Below, in pieces: positions 20,000 to 29,443 of a DNA stretch of 64,000 nt. Every line of letters begins with the position of its first letter. Within the stretch, counting starts at the first letter, position 1. This DNA is from JBAOHV01 sp963714875. Its GTDB lineage: Bacteria; Actinomycetota; Acidimicrobiia; Acidimicrobiales; Microtrichaceae. The stretch lies in contig CAVQQI010000011.1 in NCBI GenBank assembly GCA_963714875.1, forward strand, positions 1,054,001 to 1,118,000. The letters run 5' to 3'. A program made the position numbers and the translations under genes. The notes below the pieces were generated by a model that was not told the origin of the DNA, searched no databases, and saw only the letters and a list, made by a program, of their open reading frames with translations.

Positions 20000-20010
20000 G
20001 TCGGCTCAGG
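19995..20010. terminator. Bidirectional hairpin containing both stop codons
   Basis: CCTGAG-TCGG-CTCAGG: six-base stem, four-base loop. The TGA of the acyltransferase gene and the TGA of treS form the two arms. There is no T-run, so its strength as a terminator is uncertain. Confidence 0.5.
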
Positions 20011-21691
20011 TGACCGGGTCGGTCAACTCGAACCACAGGAACTCGTACGGCGGCAGCGTCACGAAGTACGGCAGCTCCCCGATCGCAGGGAACGGCACCC
20101 GCCCGAGCAGCTCCACCGGCACCCGTCCGTCCAGGTGCGACAGGTGCAGCTCGGCGGGCTGCGCCGCTGCGGAGAAGTTGTTGACGCACAGCACCGGGTT
20201 CGACAGCTCGTCGCCCGGCGGAGGTGTGCGCAGGTAGGCGAACACCGCGGGGATCGAGACGTCGAGCACCTCGAAGCCGCCGAGTCCGAACAGCGTGTGC
20301 TGGCGCCGTACGTGCAGCATGCGCCGCAGCCAGTTCAGGAACGACGCGGTGTCACGTCGCTCTCCTTCGACGTTCACCGCTTGGTAGCCGTACACCGGAT
20401 CCATCAGCGGCGGCAGGTACAGCTGGGCGAAGTCCGCAGAGGAGAACCCGCCGTTGCGATCCGGGTTCCACTGCATCGGGGTCCGCACACCGTCGCGGTC
20501 GCCCAGGTAGATGTTGTCGCCCATCCCGATCTCGTCGCCGTAGTAGAGGATCGGCGTACCGGGCAGGCTGAGCAGCAGTGCGTGCAACAGCTCGGCCTGC
20601 CGTCGGTCGTTCTCGAGCAGTGGGAACAGACGGCGGCTGATGCCCAGGTTGCGGCGCATCCTGGGATCCTTCGCGTACTCGTCCCACATGTAGTCACGTT
20701 CCTCGTCGCTCACCATCTCGAGCGTCAGCTCGTCGTGGTTGCGCAGGAAGATCCCCCACTGCGCGCCGTCGGGGATCTCGGGCATGCGCTCGAGGATCTC
20801 CGAGACCGGGGTCGCCTCCTCACGACGCAACGACATGAACATGCGAGGCATCAGCGGGAAGTGGAAGCACATGTGGCACTCGTCGCCGTCACCGAAGTAC
20901 TCCACGACGTCCTCGGGCCACTGGTTCGCTTCTGCGAGCAGCACCTTGCCGGGGTATTTCGCGTCGACCTCGGAACGCAGCCGGCGCAGGAAGGCGTGGG
21001 ACTCGGGCAGGTTCTCGCCGTTGGTGCCGTCGCGCTCGAACAGGTACGGCACCGCGTCCAGCCGGAACCCGTCGAGGCCCAGACCCAACCAGTGGAACAC
21101 CACCTCGAGCATCGCATCGGCGACCTCGGGGTTGTCGTAGTTCAGATCAGGCTGGTGGTGGAAGAAGCGGTGCCAGTAGTACTGCTGACGCTGCTGGTCC
21201 AGGGTCCAGTTGGACGGCTCGGTGTCGACGAAGATCACCCTGGCATCGGACCACCGCTGGTCGTCGTCGCCCCACACGTACCAGTCGGCCTTCGGGTTGG
21301 TGCGGTCCTGACGGGACTCCTGGAACCACGGGTGCTGGTCGGAGGTGTGGTTGACCACCATGTCCGCCACGACGCGGATGCCGCGCCGGTGCGACTCCTC
21401 GATCAGCTCGGCCGCGTCCTCGACGGTGCCGAAGTCCGGGTGCACGGTCAGGAAGTCCGAGATGTCGTACCCGCCGTCCTTGAGTGGCGACTGGTAGAAG
21501 GGCAGCAGCCACAGGCAGTCGATGCCCAGCCACTCCAGGTAGTCGAGCTTGGCGGTCAGGCCGCGGAAGTCACCGTTGCCGTCGCCGGTCGCATCGAAGA
21601 ACCCCCGGACGTGGACCTCGTAGAAGATCGACGACCGGTACCACTCCGGTTCCGCGGTGAGGATCGATCCGGGTGTCGGTGGCGGGTTCAC
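20006..21691 (-). CDS. treS: Trehalose synthase (maltose/trehalose isomerase) TreS
   Basis: A 561-residue GH13 enzyme that interconverts trehalose and maltose. Visible blocks are YEVHVRGFFDATGDGNGDFRG, DCLWLLPFYQSPLKDGGYD, VADMVVNHTSDQHPWFQ, the nucleophile region GFRLDAVPYLFERDGT, the acid/base region LLAEANQWPEDVVEYF and FLRNHDELTLEMV, all in family order. The start GTG 21691 lies six bases after TAGCGT (21703-21698), so the mRNA is probably leaderless. It feeds maltose to the maltokinase encoded at 15633-16991 and thereby to GlgE. Confidence 0.96.
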   Translation of the reverse strand: MNPPPTPGSILTAEPEWYRSSIFYEVHVRGFFDATGDGNGDFRGLTAKLDYLEWLGIDCLWLLPFYQSPLKDGGYDISDFLTVHPDFGTVEDAAELIEESHRRGIRVVADMVVNHTSDQHPWFQESRQDRTNPKADWYVWGDDDQRWSDARVIFVDTEPSNWTLDQQRQQYYWHRFFHHQPDLNYDNPEVADAMLEVVFHWLGLGLDGFRLDAVPYLFERDGTNGENLPESHAFLRRLRSEVDAKYPGKVLLAEANQWPEDVVEYFGDGDECHMCFHFPLMPRMFMSLRREEATPVSEILERMPEIPDGAQWGIFLRNHDELTLEMVSDEERDYMWDEYAKDPRMRRNLGISRRLFPLLENDRRQAELLHALLLSLPGTPILYYGDEIGMGDNIYLGDRDGVRTPMQWNPDRNGGFSSADFAQLYLPPLMDPVYGYQAVNVEGERRDTASFLNWLRRMLHVRRQHTLFGLGGFEVLDVSIPAVFAYLRTPPPGDELSNPVLCVNNFSAAAQPAELHLSHLDGRVPVELLGRVPFPAIGELPYFVTLPPYEFLWFELTDPVT

Positions 21692-21697
21692 CGAGTC

Positions 21698-21703
21698 ACG
21701 CTA
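21698..21703 (-). promoter_or_regulatory. -10 hexamer TAGCGT of treS (leaderless)
   Basis: TAGCGT lies exactly six bases before the GTG start of treS, so transcription should begin at or next to the start codon. Confidence 0.6.
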
Positions 21704-21753
21704 TCGACGGCCCCGCCAGGACCAACCCGATGGGACCTCAGCCCGGCGTGACC

Positions 21754-22116
21754 TCAGCCCAGCGAACCGGCCGCCTTCCAGCCGCCGGCCGCGGCCGGCA
21801 CGGCGAGCGCCAGGGTGGACACGGTCCCGGCCGCGCCCAGCTCCTTGTGCCACACGAGCGCTGCGATCGCGTCCGAGGTGTCCGCCACCGCTCCCATGCG
21901 AACCCACGACGTGTCGGGCTCCGGCTCGGCGAGCGACTTCAGTGCGCCCAGGCCGAGCACCATGTCACGGATGCCGAACGCCCGTGCCAACCACACCAGC
22001 GGTCCGGGGCGGTCCTCGGCGGCCCGGGCCAGCACCGTGTTGGGGATGAACAGCATCAGCGCGCCGAACAGAACTCGTCCGGCGGCGATCGAACGTGCAA
22101 GCTTGAGGTCGTCCAT
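21754..22116 (-). CDS. Small membrane protein of unknown function (DUF4267-like)
   Basis: A 120-residue protein with about three hydrophobic stretches: ARSIAAGRVLFGALMLFIPN, RAFGIRDMVLGLGAL and TVSTLALAVPAAAGGW. The GIRD motif and layout recall DUF4267-type proteins. ATG 22116 is chosen; the longer open frame upstream is a shadow of the divergent lipoprotein gene. It starts 55 bases from that gene, in divergent orientation, and is 62 bases downstream of the treS start on the same strand. No function known. Confidence 0.7.
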   Translation of the reverse strand: MDDLKLARSIAAGRVLFGALMLFIPNTVLARAAEDRPGPLVWLARAFGIRDMVLGLGALKSLAEPEPDTSWVRMGAVADTSDAIAALVWHKELGAAGTVSTLALAVPAAAGGWKAAGSLG

Positions 22117-22171
22117 GACGGCAAGTGTGGCACCAGCGACCTGCGATGGTGCGACGGCGGGAGGCAGAACG

Positions 22172-23089
22172 ATGCGACGGGCCCCGGTCCTCACAGCAGT
22201 GGCGGTGGTCGCGATCGCCCTGGTCGCGGCGTGCACGCCCCCGTCGACCCTCCCCGACGGCGCTGTCGCCCAGGACCCGCCGTTCGGGGTGAACGGCATG
22301 ACCGAGGAGGACGGACGGATCTGGGTGGCCGACCTGTTCGGTGGACAGCTCGTCCGCTTCGACCCCGCCGACGGGCGGATCGACGAGCGGTACGGCTCGA
22401 TGGAGGGCCTGTGCGGCACCGACGACGTCGTCGTGCTCGATGACGGGACGCTCGTCGCCACGTGCCCGGTCGCCGGTCGGGTCATCGCCGTGGAGCGCGG
22501 CGGCGGGGCACGCGTGCTGGACCGGGTGGGGCGCAGCGTCAACCCGATCGCCGTCGACCCTGCCGGCGACGCGGTGCTCGTCGGCTTCGGATCCGAGGAG
22601 GACGACCGCGTCCTGCGGGTGTTCCTCGACGGCCGACCCACCGAGGTGGTCGCCGAGGGCCTTCCGGTGCTGAACGGGTTCGACCTCGGTCCCGACGGCC
22701 TGCTCTACACACCCACCGGCGGCGCCGCCGGTTCGTTCGGCACCGGGGGCCTCGGTCGCCTCGATCCGGCCACGGGCGAGTTCGAGCAGCTGGCGCTGAG
22801 CTTCCCCGGCTCGTCGCGGACCGGGTTCGACTTCGCCTGCGGCGCCGACGTCGCCGACGACGGCACCGTGTTCGTCGCCCAGTGCTTCAACCCGTCGGTG
22901 TTCGCGGTGGACCCCGACACCGGTGTGGCCACGCTCGTTGGCCGCGCGCCGCTCGACGCGGCCGACAACCTGGTCGTGCTCGACGACGGCCGTGTGGCGC
23001 TCTCCGGCTTCTTCGGCGGACGGGTCGTGGTGTTCACACCCACACCCGACGGCACCTACGAGGAGCGCACGCTGGGCATCGGCGGCTGA
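22172..23089 (+). CDS. Beta-propeller lipoprotein (SMP-30/NHL-like)
   Basis: A 305-residue predicted lipoprotein. The signal peptide ends LVAAC with Cys at residue 21, and is followed by repeated beta-propeller blades (GRIWVADLFGGQLVRFD, DGTLVATCPVAGRVIAVE, DGLLYTP, DGTVFVAQCFNPSVFAVD). The pattern fits an NHL/gluconolactonase-like propeller, with no metal ligands I can name. ATG 22172 is preceded by GGAGG at seven bases. Its last 34 bases overlap the end of glgE on the other strand. Confidence 0.8.
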   Translation: MRRAPVLTAVAVVAIALVAACTPPSTLPDGAVAQDPPFGVNGMTEEDGRIWVADLFGGQLVRFDPADGRIDERYGSMEGLCGTDDVVVLDDGTLVATCPVAGRVIAVERGGGARVLDRVGRSVNPIAVDPAGDAVLVGFGSEEDDRVLRVFLDGRPTEVVAEGLPVLNGFDLGPDGLLYTPTGGAAGSFGTGGLGRLDPATGEFEQLALSFPGSSRTGFDFACGADVADDGTVFVAQCFNPSVFAVDPDTGVATLVGRAPLDAADNLVVLDDGRVALSGFFGGRVVVFTPTPDGTYEERTLGIGG

Positions 23090-25059
23090 AACCCCGACAG
23101 CACGTGGGCGACGCGCACGCCTGGTTCGAACCTCACGTAGTTGCCGGCGGGGCCCCACACCCAGGACTCTCCGGTCAGCTCGTCGGACACCTCGAACGGA
23201 GTGTGGTCATCCAGCCCCAGCGCGCCGAGGTCCACGTACACCGTTGCTTCACGGAGCTCGTCGGGTGCCAGGTTGACCACGACCAGCACGGTGTCGGGCT
23301 CGCCGTCGCGCACGACGTGGTGTGAGTAGGCGATCACGTCGTCGTGGTCGACGTGGTGGAACCGCAGCGACGACATGCGCCACATCGCCGGGTGTGCCCG
23401 TCGCACCCGGTTGAGCGTCGCCAGCAACGGCCACAGCGATGCGGGATCGTCGTGGTCACGCTCCTTCAGCTCGTACTTCTCGGAGTTGCGGTACTCCTCC
23501 TTGCCCGGGAACGGATCGTGCTCGCAGAGCTCGTAGCCGGAGTAGATCCCCCAACTCGGCGCCAGGGTCGCGGCGAGCACCGCCCGGGCGGCGAAGACCT
23601 CGGGCGTGGCCCCCTGCAGGGGTGGAGCGAGGATGTCGGGCGTGGTCGGCCACAGGTTCGGCCGGAACCAGCCGGCGGTCGGCGCGTGGGCGAGCTCCTC
23701 GCCGTAGCTGGCCAGCTCCCACTTCGTGGTCCGCCACGCGAAGTAGGTGTAGGACTGGCTGAAGCCGACCTCGGCCAGGGTGTGCATCATGGTCGGGTCG
23801 GTGAAGGCCTCGGAGAGGAACACCAGCTCCGGGTGGTCCTCCAGCAGCTCGGCGATCAGCCACTGCCAGAACGCGAGCGGCTTGGTGTGGGGGTTGTCGA
23901 CCCTGAACACCGACACGCCCTGCTCGATCCAGAACGAGAACACCTCGAGGCAGGCGTTCCACAGCGCACGGCGATCGGCATCGTCCGCCGGCCAGAAGTC
24001 GAGCGGATAGATGTCCTGGTACTTCTTCGGCGGGTTCTCCGCGTAGCGGATCGATCCGTCGGGGCGATGGCTGAACCACTCCGGGTGTTCGGTCACCCAG
24101 GGGTGATCCGGGCTGCACTGCAGGGCGATGTCGAGCGCGACCTCCACGCCCAGCTCGGCACCGCGTGCGACGAACCGCCGCAGGTCGTCCAGCGTGCCCA
24201 GGTCGGGATGCACCGAGGTGTGGCCCCCCGCCGCAGCACCGATCGCCCAGGGGCTACCGACGTCATCGGGTTGGGCGACCAGGGTGTTGTCCCGACCCTT
24301 GCGGTGCGAGGTGCCCACCGGGTGGATGGGCGGGAGGTACACGACGTCGAACTCCGCGGCCGCCGCGGCGGCCAGACGATCCCACGAACCGGCTCCGGCG
24401 ACGAGCCCGCCCTCGGACCGGGGGAAGAACTCGTACCAGGCGCTGCGCACCGCCAGCTCCCGATCCACCCGCAGCGGATACCTGGGTGAGCTGGTCAGAT
24501 CGTCGGGGTCGACCACCGTGGCCGTGATGGCCGCCACCACCTCGTCGAGCGCGGCGTCGAGTCGCACGCGCTCCGCACACGTCGTGGAGCGCAGCTGCTC
24601 GATCGTGTCGCGGACCCGGTCACGCTCGGCACGGGGCACCTCGCCCAGCAGCCGCTCCAGCAGCCGGGCTCCGACCTCGAACTCGACCTCCAGCGGTTCG
24701 CCCGCCTCGGCTCGCAGCCGCAGGTCACGGCGCCAGGTGGCGGGGCGGTCGACCCACGCCTGGATCTCGAACTCGTAGCGACCCGGCCGGGGGGCGACCA
24801 GGGTGCCGGATGCCCCGCCGGAGTGCTCGACCCGCATCGGCGCCACCTTCCATCGCCGCTCGGCGCGCGTCCCGGCTCGGTCCACACGACGCCAGCGGAC
24901 GCGGGCGGCCAGTTCGTCGTGACCGTCGCGCACCAACAACGCCGTCACGTCGACGGCGTCACCTTCGACGCTCCGGGCCGCCAGACCGAGGGGGGTGGTG
25001 GGTCCGACGTCCCGGATGAGCGTTGCGTACGGCGATGACAACAGGTTCTTGTTCTTCAT
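23056..25059 (-). CDS. glgE: Alpha-1,4-glucan:maltose-1-phosphate maltosyltransferase GlgE
   Basis: Transfers maltosyl units from maltose-1-phosphate to the end of an alpha-1,4-glucan. The 667-residue protein has an amino-terminal beta-sandwich dimer domain, then a GH13_3 barrel: YLPPIHPVGTSHRKGRDN, the PKKYQDIYPLDFW phosphate-pocket block, the nucleophile region VFRVDNPHTKPLAFW, the acid/base region FLSEAFTDPTMM, and a carboxy sandwich. The start MKNKNLLSS at 25059 has GGAG five bases upstream. It lies 34 bases after the propeller gene (25094) on the same strand. With mak and treS it completes the GlgE route; no branching enzyme gene is in the window. Confidence 0.96.
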   Translation of the reverse strand: MKNKNLLSSPYATLIRDVGPTTPLGLAARSVEGDAVDVTALLVRDGHDELAARVRWRRVDRAGTRAERRWKVAPMRVEHSGGASGTLVAPRPGRYEFEIQAWVDRPATWRRDLRLRAEAGEPLEVEFEVGARLLERLLGEVPRAERDRVRDTIEQLRSTTCAERVRLDAALDEVVAAITATVVDPDDLTSSPRYPLRVDRELAVRSAWYEFFPRSEGGLVAGAGSWDRLAAAAAAEFDVVYLPPIHPVGTSHRKGRDNTLVAQPDDVGSPWAIGAAAGGHTSVHPDLGTLDDLRRFVARGAELGVEVALDIALQCSPDHPWVTEHPEWFSHRPDGSIRYAENPPKKYQDIYPLDFWPADDADRRALWNACLEVFSFWIEQGVSVFRVDNPHTKPLAFWQWLIAELLEDHPELVFLSEAFTDPTMMHTLAEVGFSQSYTYFAWRTTKWELASYGEELAHAPTAGWFRPNLWPTTPDILAPPLQGATPEVFAARAVLAATLAPSWGIYSGYELCEHDPFPGKEEYRNSEKYELKERDHDDPASLWPLLATLNRVRRAHPAMWRMSSLRFHHVDHDDVIAYSHHVVRDGEPDTVLVVVNLAPDELREATVYVDLGALGLDDHTPFEVSDELTGESWVWGPAGNYVRFEPGVRVAHVLSGFQPPMPSVRSS

Positions 25060-25093
25060 GGCGCTCCGGTGGGTTCTCGTTGACGTTCGGTGG

Positions 25094-26758
25094 TCACTGG
25101 CGACGGACCGCGAGACGGAACTCACCGGAGATGACCGGCAGGTCATCGGTCGAGATCCAGATACCCGTCAGCGACACCACCCGCACACCGATCACCGAGG
25201 GAGTGGCCAGCACCAGGAACGTGCGGTCGATGCCTGCCTCGGGGTCGAGCACCGTGAGCGTGCCGGTCGCGAACTGCGCCCCCTCCTGGACCTGGAGATC
25301 GATGCCGAGGGTCCGCTCCTCCTCGGCCAGCTCGGCGGAGATCCTCGAGGTGCCCTCGCCGAGCTCGGTCAGCTCGCCCTCGAGCTCGGCGGACACCTGG
25401 AACGAGGCCTGGTACTCGAGCGGTCCCGCCATGACCAGATCCAGTCGAAGCCCCTGCAGCAACGGCCGCACCAGGGGCGCGGCCGTCGTCGCGACAGGAC
25501 CGTCGGTGACCGAGGGCTGATCCGGGTCCAGGAAGGTGACGTTGCCACCGCAGTTCACCGGCCCGTCGGTGCGCCGGCAGTCGGCGAACACCACGTGACG
25601 ACCGTCCTGGGTCCAGCCGAGCGACCCTGCACCGAAGGTGGCGTCGCCAGGACGCGCCGGCGGTGTGATGTCGATCGGTGCGCCACCCCTCGAGGAGATC
25701 AGCTTCAGCTGCGAGCAGTCCTCGCCGGCGCCGTAGACGACCCGGGTGCTGTCGGGCGACACAGCGGGGTTGCAGATGCCGTCATCCGAGCTGAGCGTGG
25801 CCCGGTCCAGCGAGTCGGTTGCGACACGCACCAGTTCCTGGCCGCTCTTGTCGGGCGACACCAGCACGATGAAGTTGCCGTCCGGCGAGAAGGCCGGGTC
25901 GTCGGCCGACAACAGCGTCGGGATGAGCTCGTCCGAACCCGACGTGGCGAGCGCGACCGTGTAGGGCTTGCCGGTGTCGGGCGCGACCGACTCGACCAGC
26001 AGCAGGTCGTCCGACAGCGATGACGCGATGCCCACCATCGAACGTGTCGACGGGTCACCGATTCGGATGATCTCGGCACCGGAGCGGTCGACGATCTTCA
26101 CGACGTTGCCGATGGCTCCCTCGGGCAGCGGCACCCGGAAGATCCCGATGTTGGACGACAACGGCGGAGGTTCCTCGGGTCGGGGTTCGACCATCTCCTC
26201 GGTGCCGACCGCCAGATACGCGACCTGCACGCCCGTCGGGTCCCACGCCAGCGACGGGCCGGTCCCGACGGCGTCGAGCGCCACGTCGGTTGCGAGCACC
26301 GTCGGCGGATCACCCACGCCGCCGATCGGAACCGGCAGCGCCACCAACGCACCGTCGGAGCGGACGTACGCGATGACGTCACCGGTCGGCGCGAGGAGCG
26401 CCGCTCCCTGGCCCGACATGCCCAGCGCCGCGTCGGCCGCCAGCTCCACCGGCTCGGCGGCGCCGTCGCCCAGCAGCACCCGACCTGCCTCGTCCACGTA
26501 GACCACCGGTCCGTCCGGCGGCACGGGCACAGCTGTCGACGTGGTCCGGTCGGCACCGGCAACGGTGGAGGTCGGCGCGGTGCCGGCGTTCTCGGTCGAA
26601 CGAGCTGCTGAGCGTTGCTCGCGCAGCGCAGGGACCACGGCCACGAACAGGACCGTGACGGCGAGCACCGCAGCGGTGACGCCCAGGGCGATCAGCCAGG
26701 GCGGAATGCGTTCGCCGTCGCGCGGAGCGCTGGATGGGTTGGCTCCGCGCGTCGACAT
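25094..26758 (-). CDS. Membrane-anchored beta-propeller (TolB/WD40-like) protein
   Basis: A 554-residue protein with one amino-terminal membrane helix (IALGVTAAVLAVTVLFVAVV) and a large extracytoplasmic part. TolB-like blades are visible (DPAFSPDGNFIVLVSPD, NPAVSPDSTRVVYGAG, LGWTQDGRHVVFADC); the last 150 residues form a separate beta-rich domain. Function unknown. ATG 26758 follows TATCGT (26772-26767) by eight bases. It is divergent from glgP and upstream of glgE on the same strand. Confidence 0.8.
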   Translation of the reverse strand: MSTRGANPSSAPRDGERIPPWLIALGVTAAVLAVTVLFVAVVPALREQRSAARSTENAGTAPTSTVAGADRTTSTAVPVPPDGPVVYVDEAGRVLLGDGAAEPVELAADAALGMSGQGAALLAPTGDVIAYVRSDGALVALPVPIGGVGDPPTVLATDVALDAVGTGPSLAWDPTGVQVAYLAVGTEEMVEPRPEEPPPLSSNIGIFRVPLPEGAIGNVVKIVDRSGAEIIRIGDPSTRSMVGIASSLSDDLLLVESVAPDTGKPYTVALATSGSDELIPTLLSADDPAFSPDGNFIVLVSPDKSGQELVRVATDSLDRATLSSDDGICNPAVSPDSTRVVYGAGEDCSQLKLISSRGGAPIDITPPARPGDATFGAGSLGWTQDGRHVVFADCRRTDGPVNCGGNVTFLDPDQPSVTDGPVATTAAPLVRPLLQGLRLDLVMAGPLEYQASFQVSAELEGELTELGEGTSRISAELAEEERTLGIDLQVQEGAQFATGTLTVLDPEAGIDRTFLVLATPSVIGVRVVSLTGIWISTDDLPVISGEFRLAVRRQ

Positions 26759-26766
26759 GCCCGGCC

Positions 26767-26772
26767 ACGATA
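26767..26772 (-). promoter_or_regulatory. -10 hexamer TATCGT of the beta-propeller gene
   Basis: TATCGT lies eight bases before ATG 26758. With TACCCT at 26832-26837 (plus strand) it forms a compact divergent promoter pair. Confidence 0.5.
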
Positions 26773-26831
26773 CCGGCGTGAACACAGCGTGAACCCACCG
26801 GGCCCCGAACCGATCGAGGCCGGGCCGGGGC

Positions 26832-26837
26832 TACCCT
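26832..26837 (+). promoter_or_regulatory. -10 hexamer TACCCT of glgP
   Basis: TACCCT lies eight bases before ATG 26846, compatible with a leader of zero to two bases. Confidence 0.5.
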
Positions 26838-26845
26838 CGGGCGCA

Positions 26846-29425
26846 ATGAAGGCACAGCGAACGTTCACCGTCCGACCCCATCTGCCCGAGCCGCTGCACG
26901 GCCTGGACCGGCTGGCGAGGAATCTCCGGTGGGCCTGGGACCGCCCGACCCGCGAGCTGTTCGCGATGATCGACCCCACCGCGTGGGACGACAGCGCGCA
27001 CGACCCACGCCGGGTGCTCGCCGATGTCGACCCCGGCCGTCTCGAGCAACTCGCGACCGACGCGTCGTTCCTGGAGCGCCTGGCCGCGGCCGAAGCTGCG
27101 CTGGACGCGTACGTCGAGCTGCCACGCTGGTTCCAGCACGCTGCGGACGACGACGGGACCCTCACCGGCACCGTCGCCTACTTCTCGCCCGAGTTCGGCA
27201 TCTCCGAGGCGGTACCGCAGTACTCGGGGGGCCTCGGCGTGCTGGCGGGCGACCACCTCAAGGCGGCGTCGGACCTGGGCGTGCCACTCGCGGCGATCGG
27301 GCTGTTCTACCGCCACGGCTACTTCCGCCAGTCGCTCACCGTCGACGGGTGGCAGCAGGAGCGCTATCCCGATCTGGATCCCCATGCCATGGCACTGGAG
27401 CTGTGCGACGACGTGCGCGTCTCGCTCGACCTGGATGGACAGACCCTGGTCGCCCAGGTCTGGAAGGCAACCGTCGGCCGCACGCCGCTGTACCTCCTCG
27501 ATGCCGACCTCCCCGAGAACTCCCACGAGCTGCAGCTGGTCACCGACCGGCTCTACGGCGGCGACGTGGAGCATCGGCTCCGTCAGGAGATGCTGCTCGG
27601 CATCGGCGGCGTGCGGGCACTGACCGCGCTCGGCGTGGACGTCCAGGTGTTCCACACCAACGAGGGCCACGCCGGCTTCCTGGGCCTGGAGCGCATCAGG
27701 ATGCTCATGGAGCACGACGGGCTGTCCTTCCCCGAGGCGCTCGAGGCCGTCCGTGCCGGGGCAGTGTTCACCACCCACACCCCGGTGCCTGCCGGCATCG
27801 ACAGGTTCCCGCGCGAGCTCATGGAGAAGTACTTCCACAGCTGGGCCGGGGCGTGCGGCATCTCGATCGATCAGCTCATGGCGTTGGGGCACCGGCCCGA
27901 TGAACCCGCCGACGAACCGTTCAACATGGCGGTCATGGGCATGCGCCTCGCCGAGCGCCGCAACGGCGTCTCGGCGCTGCACGGCGAGGTCAGCCGAGAG
28001 ATGTTCAGCGACCTGTGGCCGGGGGTCCCGGTCGAGGAGACGCCGGTCGGTTCGATCACCAACGGGGTCCACGGAGCGACCTGGGTCTCCGAGGAGATGG
28101 ACGCCGTGCTGACCTCCAGCGTCGGCGAGGACTGGCAGTGGGCCGGCCCCGAGGCCTGGAACCGGGTGACCGCCGTGGAACCCGAGGTCCTGTGGCAGGC
28201 GCACAGCACCGCGAAGGTGCGCATGGTCGACCACGTGCGCGACCGCCTCGTGCGCCACGGCCTGGCACAGGGACGCTCGGCGTCCGAACTGGAATGGGTG
28301 GACACCGCACTCGATCCGACGGCGCTCACCATCTGCTTCGCCCGCCGCATGGCGACCTACAAGCGTGCCGCGCTGCTGCTCAGCCAGCCCGACCGACTCC
28401 GGGCGCTGCTCGCTGACGACGATCGCCCGATCCAGTTCGTCTTCGCCGGGAAGGCCCACCCGGCGGACGACCAGGGCAAGGAGCTCATCCGCCAGATCGT
28501 CGCGTTCTCGCACGACCCCGCTGTACGAGAACGGTTCGTGTTCGTCGAGGACTACGACATGGCCCTGGCCCGCTCGCTGGTCCAGGGAGCCGACGTCTGG
28601 TTGAACACCCCCGTACGGCCCATGGAGGCCTCTGGCACCAGCGGCATGAAGGCGGTGCTCAACGGGGCGCTGCACTGCTCGGTGCTCGATGGCTGGTGGG
28701 CGGAGTGCTTCAGCTCCGGCACGGGAGACGGCGCCGCCGATCTCGGCCCGAACGGCTGGGCGATCTCGTCGGCCGAATCCATCGCGGACGACTCCCGCCG
28801 TGTCGAGATCGAGGCCAACAGCCTGTTCGAGCTCCTCGAGACGCAGATCGTCCCGCTGTACTACGACCGCGGGCACCGCACCGGCACCGGCGGATCGATG
28901 GCCTGGATCGACCGCATGGTCGAGAACCTGCGCACCCTCGGGCCCTTCGTGGGCGCACACCGAATGGTGCGCGACTACGTCGAGGACCTCTACCTGCCGG
29001 CCGCCACCCGTACCCGGGATCTGACGGCGGACCACCACGACGGGGCACGGCGTCTGGCCGCGTTCCGTACCCGTCTGGAGCACACCTGGCACCAGGTGCA
29101 CGTCGACTCGGTCGACTCCGACGAGTCCGCAGCCGATCTGGGGTCACATCGGGAGATCACCGCGATCGTCGCGCTCGGCGAGCTCTCACCCGACGAGGTC
29201 GAGGTGCAACTGGTCTGTGGCCACGTTGCACAGTCGGGCGAGCTCGACTCCCCCACGACGTCGTCGATGACCGACGCCGGGTCGGTCGATGACCGTCACC
29301 GGCGCTTCACCGGCACCGCTCCCCTGGACGTCGCCGGCCGCATGGGCGTGACCGTACGGGTCGTGCCGCGTCACGTCCTGATCGACACGCCCACCGAGCT
29401 GGGCATGGTCGCCTGGGCCGGATAG
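26846..29425 (+). CDS. glgP: Alpha-glucan (glycogen) phosphorylase
   Basis: Releases glucose-1-phosphate from alpha-1,4-glucans. The 859-residue GT35 protein has the amino-terminal DUF3417 extension typical of the actinobacterial/archaeal class (LDRLARNLRWAWDRPTRELF), then VAYFSPEFGISEAVPQYSGG, VFHTNEGHAGFLGLERI, FARRMATYKRAALLL and the PLP-lysine block EASGTSGMKAVLNGALH. ATG 26846 is used because the family starts here; the open frame upstream is a shadow. Divergent from the propeller gene. With GlgE upstream in metabolism it would degrade the polymer that GlgE builds. Confidence 0.96.
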   Translation: MKAQRTFTVRPHLPEPLHGLDRLARNLRWAWDRPTRELFAMIDPTAWDDSAHDPRRVLADVDPGRLEQLATDASFLERLAAAEAALDAYVELPRWFQHAADDDGTLTGTVAYFSPEFGISEAVPQYSGGLGVLAGDHLKAASDLGVPLAAIGLFYRHGYFRQSLTVDGWQQERYPDLDPHAMALELCDDVRVSLDLDGQTLVAQVWKATVGRTPLYLLDADLPENSHELQLVTDRLYGGDVEHRLRQEMLLGIGGVRALTALGVDVQVFHTNEGHAGFLGLERIRMLMEHDGLSFPEALEAVRAGAVFTTHTPVPAGIDRFPRELMEKYFHSWAGACGISIDQLMALGHRPDEPADEPFNMAVMGMRLAERRNGVSALHGEVSREMFSDLWPGVPVEETPVGSITNGVHGATWVSEEMDAVLTSSVGEDWQWAGPEAWNRVTAVEPEVLWQAHSTAKVRMVDHVRDRLVRHGLAQGRSASELEWVDTALDPTALTICFARRMATYKRAALLLSQPDRLRALLADDDRPIQFVFAGKAHPADDQGKELIRQIVAFSHDPAVRERFVFVEDYDMALARSLVQGADVWLNTPVRPMEASGTSGMKAVLNGALHCSVLDGWWAECFSSGTGDGAADLGPNGWAISSAESIADDSRRVEIEANSLFELLETQIVPLYYDRGHRTGTGGSMAWIDRMVENLRTLGPFVGAHRMVRDYVEDLYLPAATRTRDLTADHHDGARRLAAFRTRLEHTWHQVHVDSVDSDESAADLGSHREITAIVALGELSPDEVEVQLVCGHVAQSGELDSPTTSSMTDAGSVDDRHRRFTGTAPLDVAGRMGVTVRVVPRHVLIDTPTELGMVAWAG

Positions 29426-29443
29426 CCGCCCGCAGATCCGGGG

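Noticed and set aside
26831..29101. 756-codon minus-strand open frame opposite glgP
   Set aside because: Complete overlap with a clear glycogen phosphorylase; composition is that of reverse-complement GC codons.
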